Virus record (IMG/VR): IMGVR_UViG_3300047353_000032
Coordinates: 1 to 21,264 of that record
Length of the DNA: 21,264 nucleotides
Source: a virus
Reading direction: 5' to 3' (one strand)
Below the pieces are notes generated by a model. That model worked only from the letters and a program-made list of their open reading frames with translations, did no database searches and had not been told where the DNA came from. A program made the translations under genes and the position numbers. Shown here piece after piece: positions 19,572-21,264 of this stretch (its first letter is position 1; each line of letters starts with the position of its first letter).

Positions 19572-20558
19572 TTATCTCCTTTTAAGTTGGATTGTTTCAA
19601 TTCCACCACCTGATGTGTGGTCTAATCCAGTTACTTCTACTTCCCATTCATCATTAGCAGTATATACACCAGTTGAGAATCGTACATAGACTCCATGTCC
19701 TACTGGTTGGAATGATCCATCAATAATTTCTGCTTCTTGGTTAGCATTAATCTTTAATCCTGAATCATCACCTACAAAGGTCTTATAGGTTACAGTAGAT
19801 GTTGTTCCTGCTGCGAAAGTACCTCCAGTTTCAATGATAACCTTGATTCTATCATAAGACACACTTGGATAGCCAAAAGTGTCTACAATAGCCCCTGTAG
19901 TAGCACTATCAATCGATACATCTTTTACTATCTTATCTCTACCATCTTCATCTTGATCTAAACTGATTACTCCTTTTCTAATTAGGTCTAATAGTCCAGT
20001 TCCACCTTCTGTGTCATATACTTGGATTTGTAATCGTAGTCCATGTTGTTCATCGTATGGTAAGATTGCCATAGATGCTGCTAACAATGCAGTAGCCCTA
20101 ACGATTACTTCAGGATAATCCCTACCTAAACTATCCCCAGTTCCGACACCCTTGTTCTTGTAGATTGGTTTATTAATATAAGAACGAACAAAGTCAGAAC
20201 TTCTCGATATAAACTCATTAAAGAGTGTTTTATTATCCCTACCAGCTGTCATAGTTACATCGTAATTGGGATTGCTATTTGTGCTTGGTCTGAAGTAAAC
20301 AACATCATCATCTTCATCAAAGTAGTATTTTCCATCTGCATCTATGCTTGGAATATCTGCTACTAATGTTTGTTCAATGTCATTTTCAAAAAGCATGGTA
20401 AATTTACCAACACTTCCTGCTTTCCAAACCTCGTCATTCCCACTACCACTATGACTTACCCAGTTTGTGATTGTTCTTTTCCTGTCATAATCAAATACAA
20501 ATGGGGCTACCAGTTGTATATCATCTATTGTGCAATATGTATCAAGATATGTACTCAT
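19572..20558 (-). CDS. Head-tail connector-like protein
   Basis: The protein has 328 residues. The first 130 residues hold strand segments and an acidic stretch (KYYFDEDDDVVYF). The middle (about 115-175) has a helical domain, FNEFISRSSDFVRSYINKP ... VIVRATALLAASMAILPYDEQ, resembling the four-helix connector fold of gp6-like head-tail adaptors. The C-terminal 130 residues are beta-rich (VSYDRIKVIIETGGTF, GVYVRFSTGVYTANDEWEVEVTG) and may be an added domain. The position in front of the tail completion gene agrees. The ATG at 20558 has AGGAG upstream. The connector call is moderately supported, the structural role more so. Confidence 0.7.
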   Translation of the reverse strand: MSTYLDTYCTIDDIQLVAPFVFDYDRKRTITNWVSHSGSGNDEVWKAGSVGKFTMLFENDIEQTLVADIPSIDADGKYYFDEDDDVVYFRPSTNSNPNYDVTMTAGRDNKTLFNEFISRSSDFVRSYINKPIYKNKGVGTGDSLGRDYPEVIVRATALLAASMAILPYDEQHGLRLQIQVYDTEGGTGLLDLIRKGVISLDQDEDGRDKIVKDVSIDSATTGAIVDTFGYPSVSYDRIKVIIETGGTFAAGTTSTVTYKTFVGDDSGLKINANQEAEIIDGSFQPVGHGVYVRFSTGVYTANDEWEVEVTGLDHTSGGGIETIQLKRR

Positions 20559-20712
20559 TCTCTAATTCTCCTATTAGTTGAGGAACTTCTATTTTATCTA
20601 CCAGGCGAAACAATTCAGGTAGGTAATATTCTTTTTCTCTATCTGATATAGTTTTTGCTTGTAGTATAGCAGATAGTTCTTTTAATCGTTTTATTGCTTC
20701 GCCTAAATCCAT
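20542..20712 (-). CDS. Hypothetical helical protein, 56 residues
   Basis: The ATG at 20712 shares bases with the TAA of the metallophosphoesterase gene (TAATG) and the frame ends with TGA at 20542, overlapping the connector start by 17 bp. The product (MDLGEAIKRLKELSAILQAK, then SDREKEYYLPELFRLVDKI and IGELENEYIS) is charged and helical throughout. Tight coupling on both sides supports a real gene. No family is recognised. Confidence 0.7.
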   Translation of the reverse strand: MDLGEAIKRLKELSAILQAKTISDREKEYYLPELFRLVDKIEVPQLIGELENEYIS

Positions 20713-21264
20713 TAGTTCCCCTTTATAATCTTATTGTTCCAAGTTGTCATTCCATTATGTATGTCTAAGGTAATCAAGTTAAACCACCCATCTGTAAAGA
20801 AATCAACAATTCCTACATTGTGAGTCCAGTTTACCTTTCTACCTTTTAAAAAGTCTTTCTTCATCTTACACAAGCACCCCATACTTTGTGCTATATGTAT
20901 GCCTGAAATGTGTTGCATTACACTTCGTTGGCAATCATGAGTATGCCCATAAATCACATTACACCCAAGATTCTGTACTGTACTTCTTGCATGGTTGACT
21001 GATCCATAATGTCCCCCATGATAAGCATATAGCTTACTATTCTCTACTTTAAAGAGTTCTCCATAAGGATGCCACTCATAACCCCTTTCTTCTATCTTAA
21101 ATAGATTCTCTGGCTTATATTGTTCCAAATATGGATTCTCATCAACAAATTGATTATACCAAGCATCATGGTTTCCCATAGCCAAATACTTCTTTTTACA
21201 CCCTACTTTATCAAGTGCTTTATCAATTCTATCCATGTGGTAATTGACTTCATCTGCTTCTTTA
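20712..21264 (-). CDS. Metallophosphoesterase (calcineurin-like), 5' part cut off
   Basis: The frame is open to the right edge of the window (the codons upstream of the first internal ATG at 21236 have no stop), so the N-terminus is missing. Visible motifs are LAMGNHDAW (the GNHD metal-ligand motif) and VIYGHTHDC (the GHTH motif), separated by about 75 residues that include AYHGGHYG (the third His-containing motif). These mark the calcineurin-like metallophosphoesterase fold; the DxH and GDxxD motifs should lie in the missing part. The gene leads into connector and tail genes. The substrate is unknown; phosphodiester or nucleotide hydrolysis is the family activity. Confidence 0.85.
   Translation of the reverse strand, partial: KEADEVNYHMDRIDKALDKVGCKKKYLAMGNHDAWYNQFVDENPYLEQYKPENLFKIEERGYEWHPYGELFKVENSKLYAYHGGHYGSVNHARSTVQNLGCNVIYGHTHDCQRSVMQHISGIHIAQSMGCLCKMKKDFLKGRKVNWTHNVGIVDFFTDGWFNLITLDIHNGMTTWNNKIIKGN

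Noticed and set aside
1-21264. CRISPR array, insertion sequence, integrase or attachment site
   Set aside because: No regularly spaced repeats, transposase motifs or integrase motifs were found. The 17-bp repeat behind the terminators is too short and too linked to hairpins to call an attachment site.

Overview
The window is a contiguous piece of a tailed, siphovirus-like bacteriophage genome. It is AT-rich (about one third G+C by eye) and every supported gene lies on the minus strand, so transcription runs from high to low coordinates. Genes are packed with TAATG or ATGA junctions. Two outer genes are cut by the window edges. The promoters are classical sigma-70 type (TTGACA, exactly 17 bp, TATNNT-like) and ribosome binding sites are strong Shine-Dalgarno sequences. 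This fits an AT-rich proteobacterium-like host better than Bacteroidetes, whose promoters lack TTGACA. A marine source is plausible, but this is inference only.

In transcription order: (1) 21264-10808, late module: metallophosphoesterase, head-tail connector, a cluster of very basic small proteins including an 18-residue peptide with 12 lysines, tail completion protein, tail tube, two tail assembly chaperones joined by a probable -1 frameshift, tape measure, small basic, membrane and thioredoxin-fold proteins, tail-tip protein and a final tail protein, closed by a terminator near 10740. (2) 10735-10510, probable replication origin: two perfect DnaA boxes, an 11-bp tandem repeat and a pyrimidine tract, followed by the early promoter. 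(3) 10502-5451, early/replication operon: small membrane peptides, a probable ssDNA-binding protein, a C5-type methyltransferase coupled to an HNH nuclease, a PD-(D/E)XK nuclease, a replisome-organizer-like protein, an HTH protein and a second putative nuclease. (4) 5454-4363, two small transcription units: a stretch of about 625 nt without ORFs that has its own promoters and terminator and reads as a large structured RNA, then a 73-residue protein with its own promoter and terminator. (5) 4263-1, packaging and head module: small and large terminase, a small membrane protein, portal, MuF-like protein and a cut virion protein. Capsid genes, and probably lysis genes, must lie outside the window.

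The most interesting element is the non-coding transcription unit at about 4722-5383. It has two tandem sigma-70 promoters, a 13-bp perfect helix joining RNA segments about 345 nt apart, a C(UUCG)G tetraloop hairpin, several more hairpins and a strong terminator. Its size and phage setting recall the giant phage RNAs ROOL and GOLLD, but no sequence relationship was established. Second is a pair of long hairpins (9397-9458 and 6424-6495). Each has a 38-nt loop and each ends exactly 17 nt before an ATGAAAA start with no clear Shine-Dalgarno, suggesting a repeated cis-acting RNA element in the early operon.
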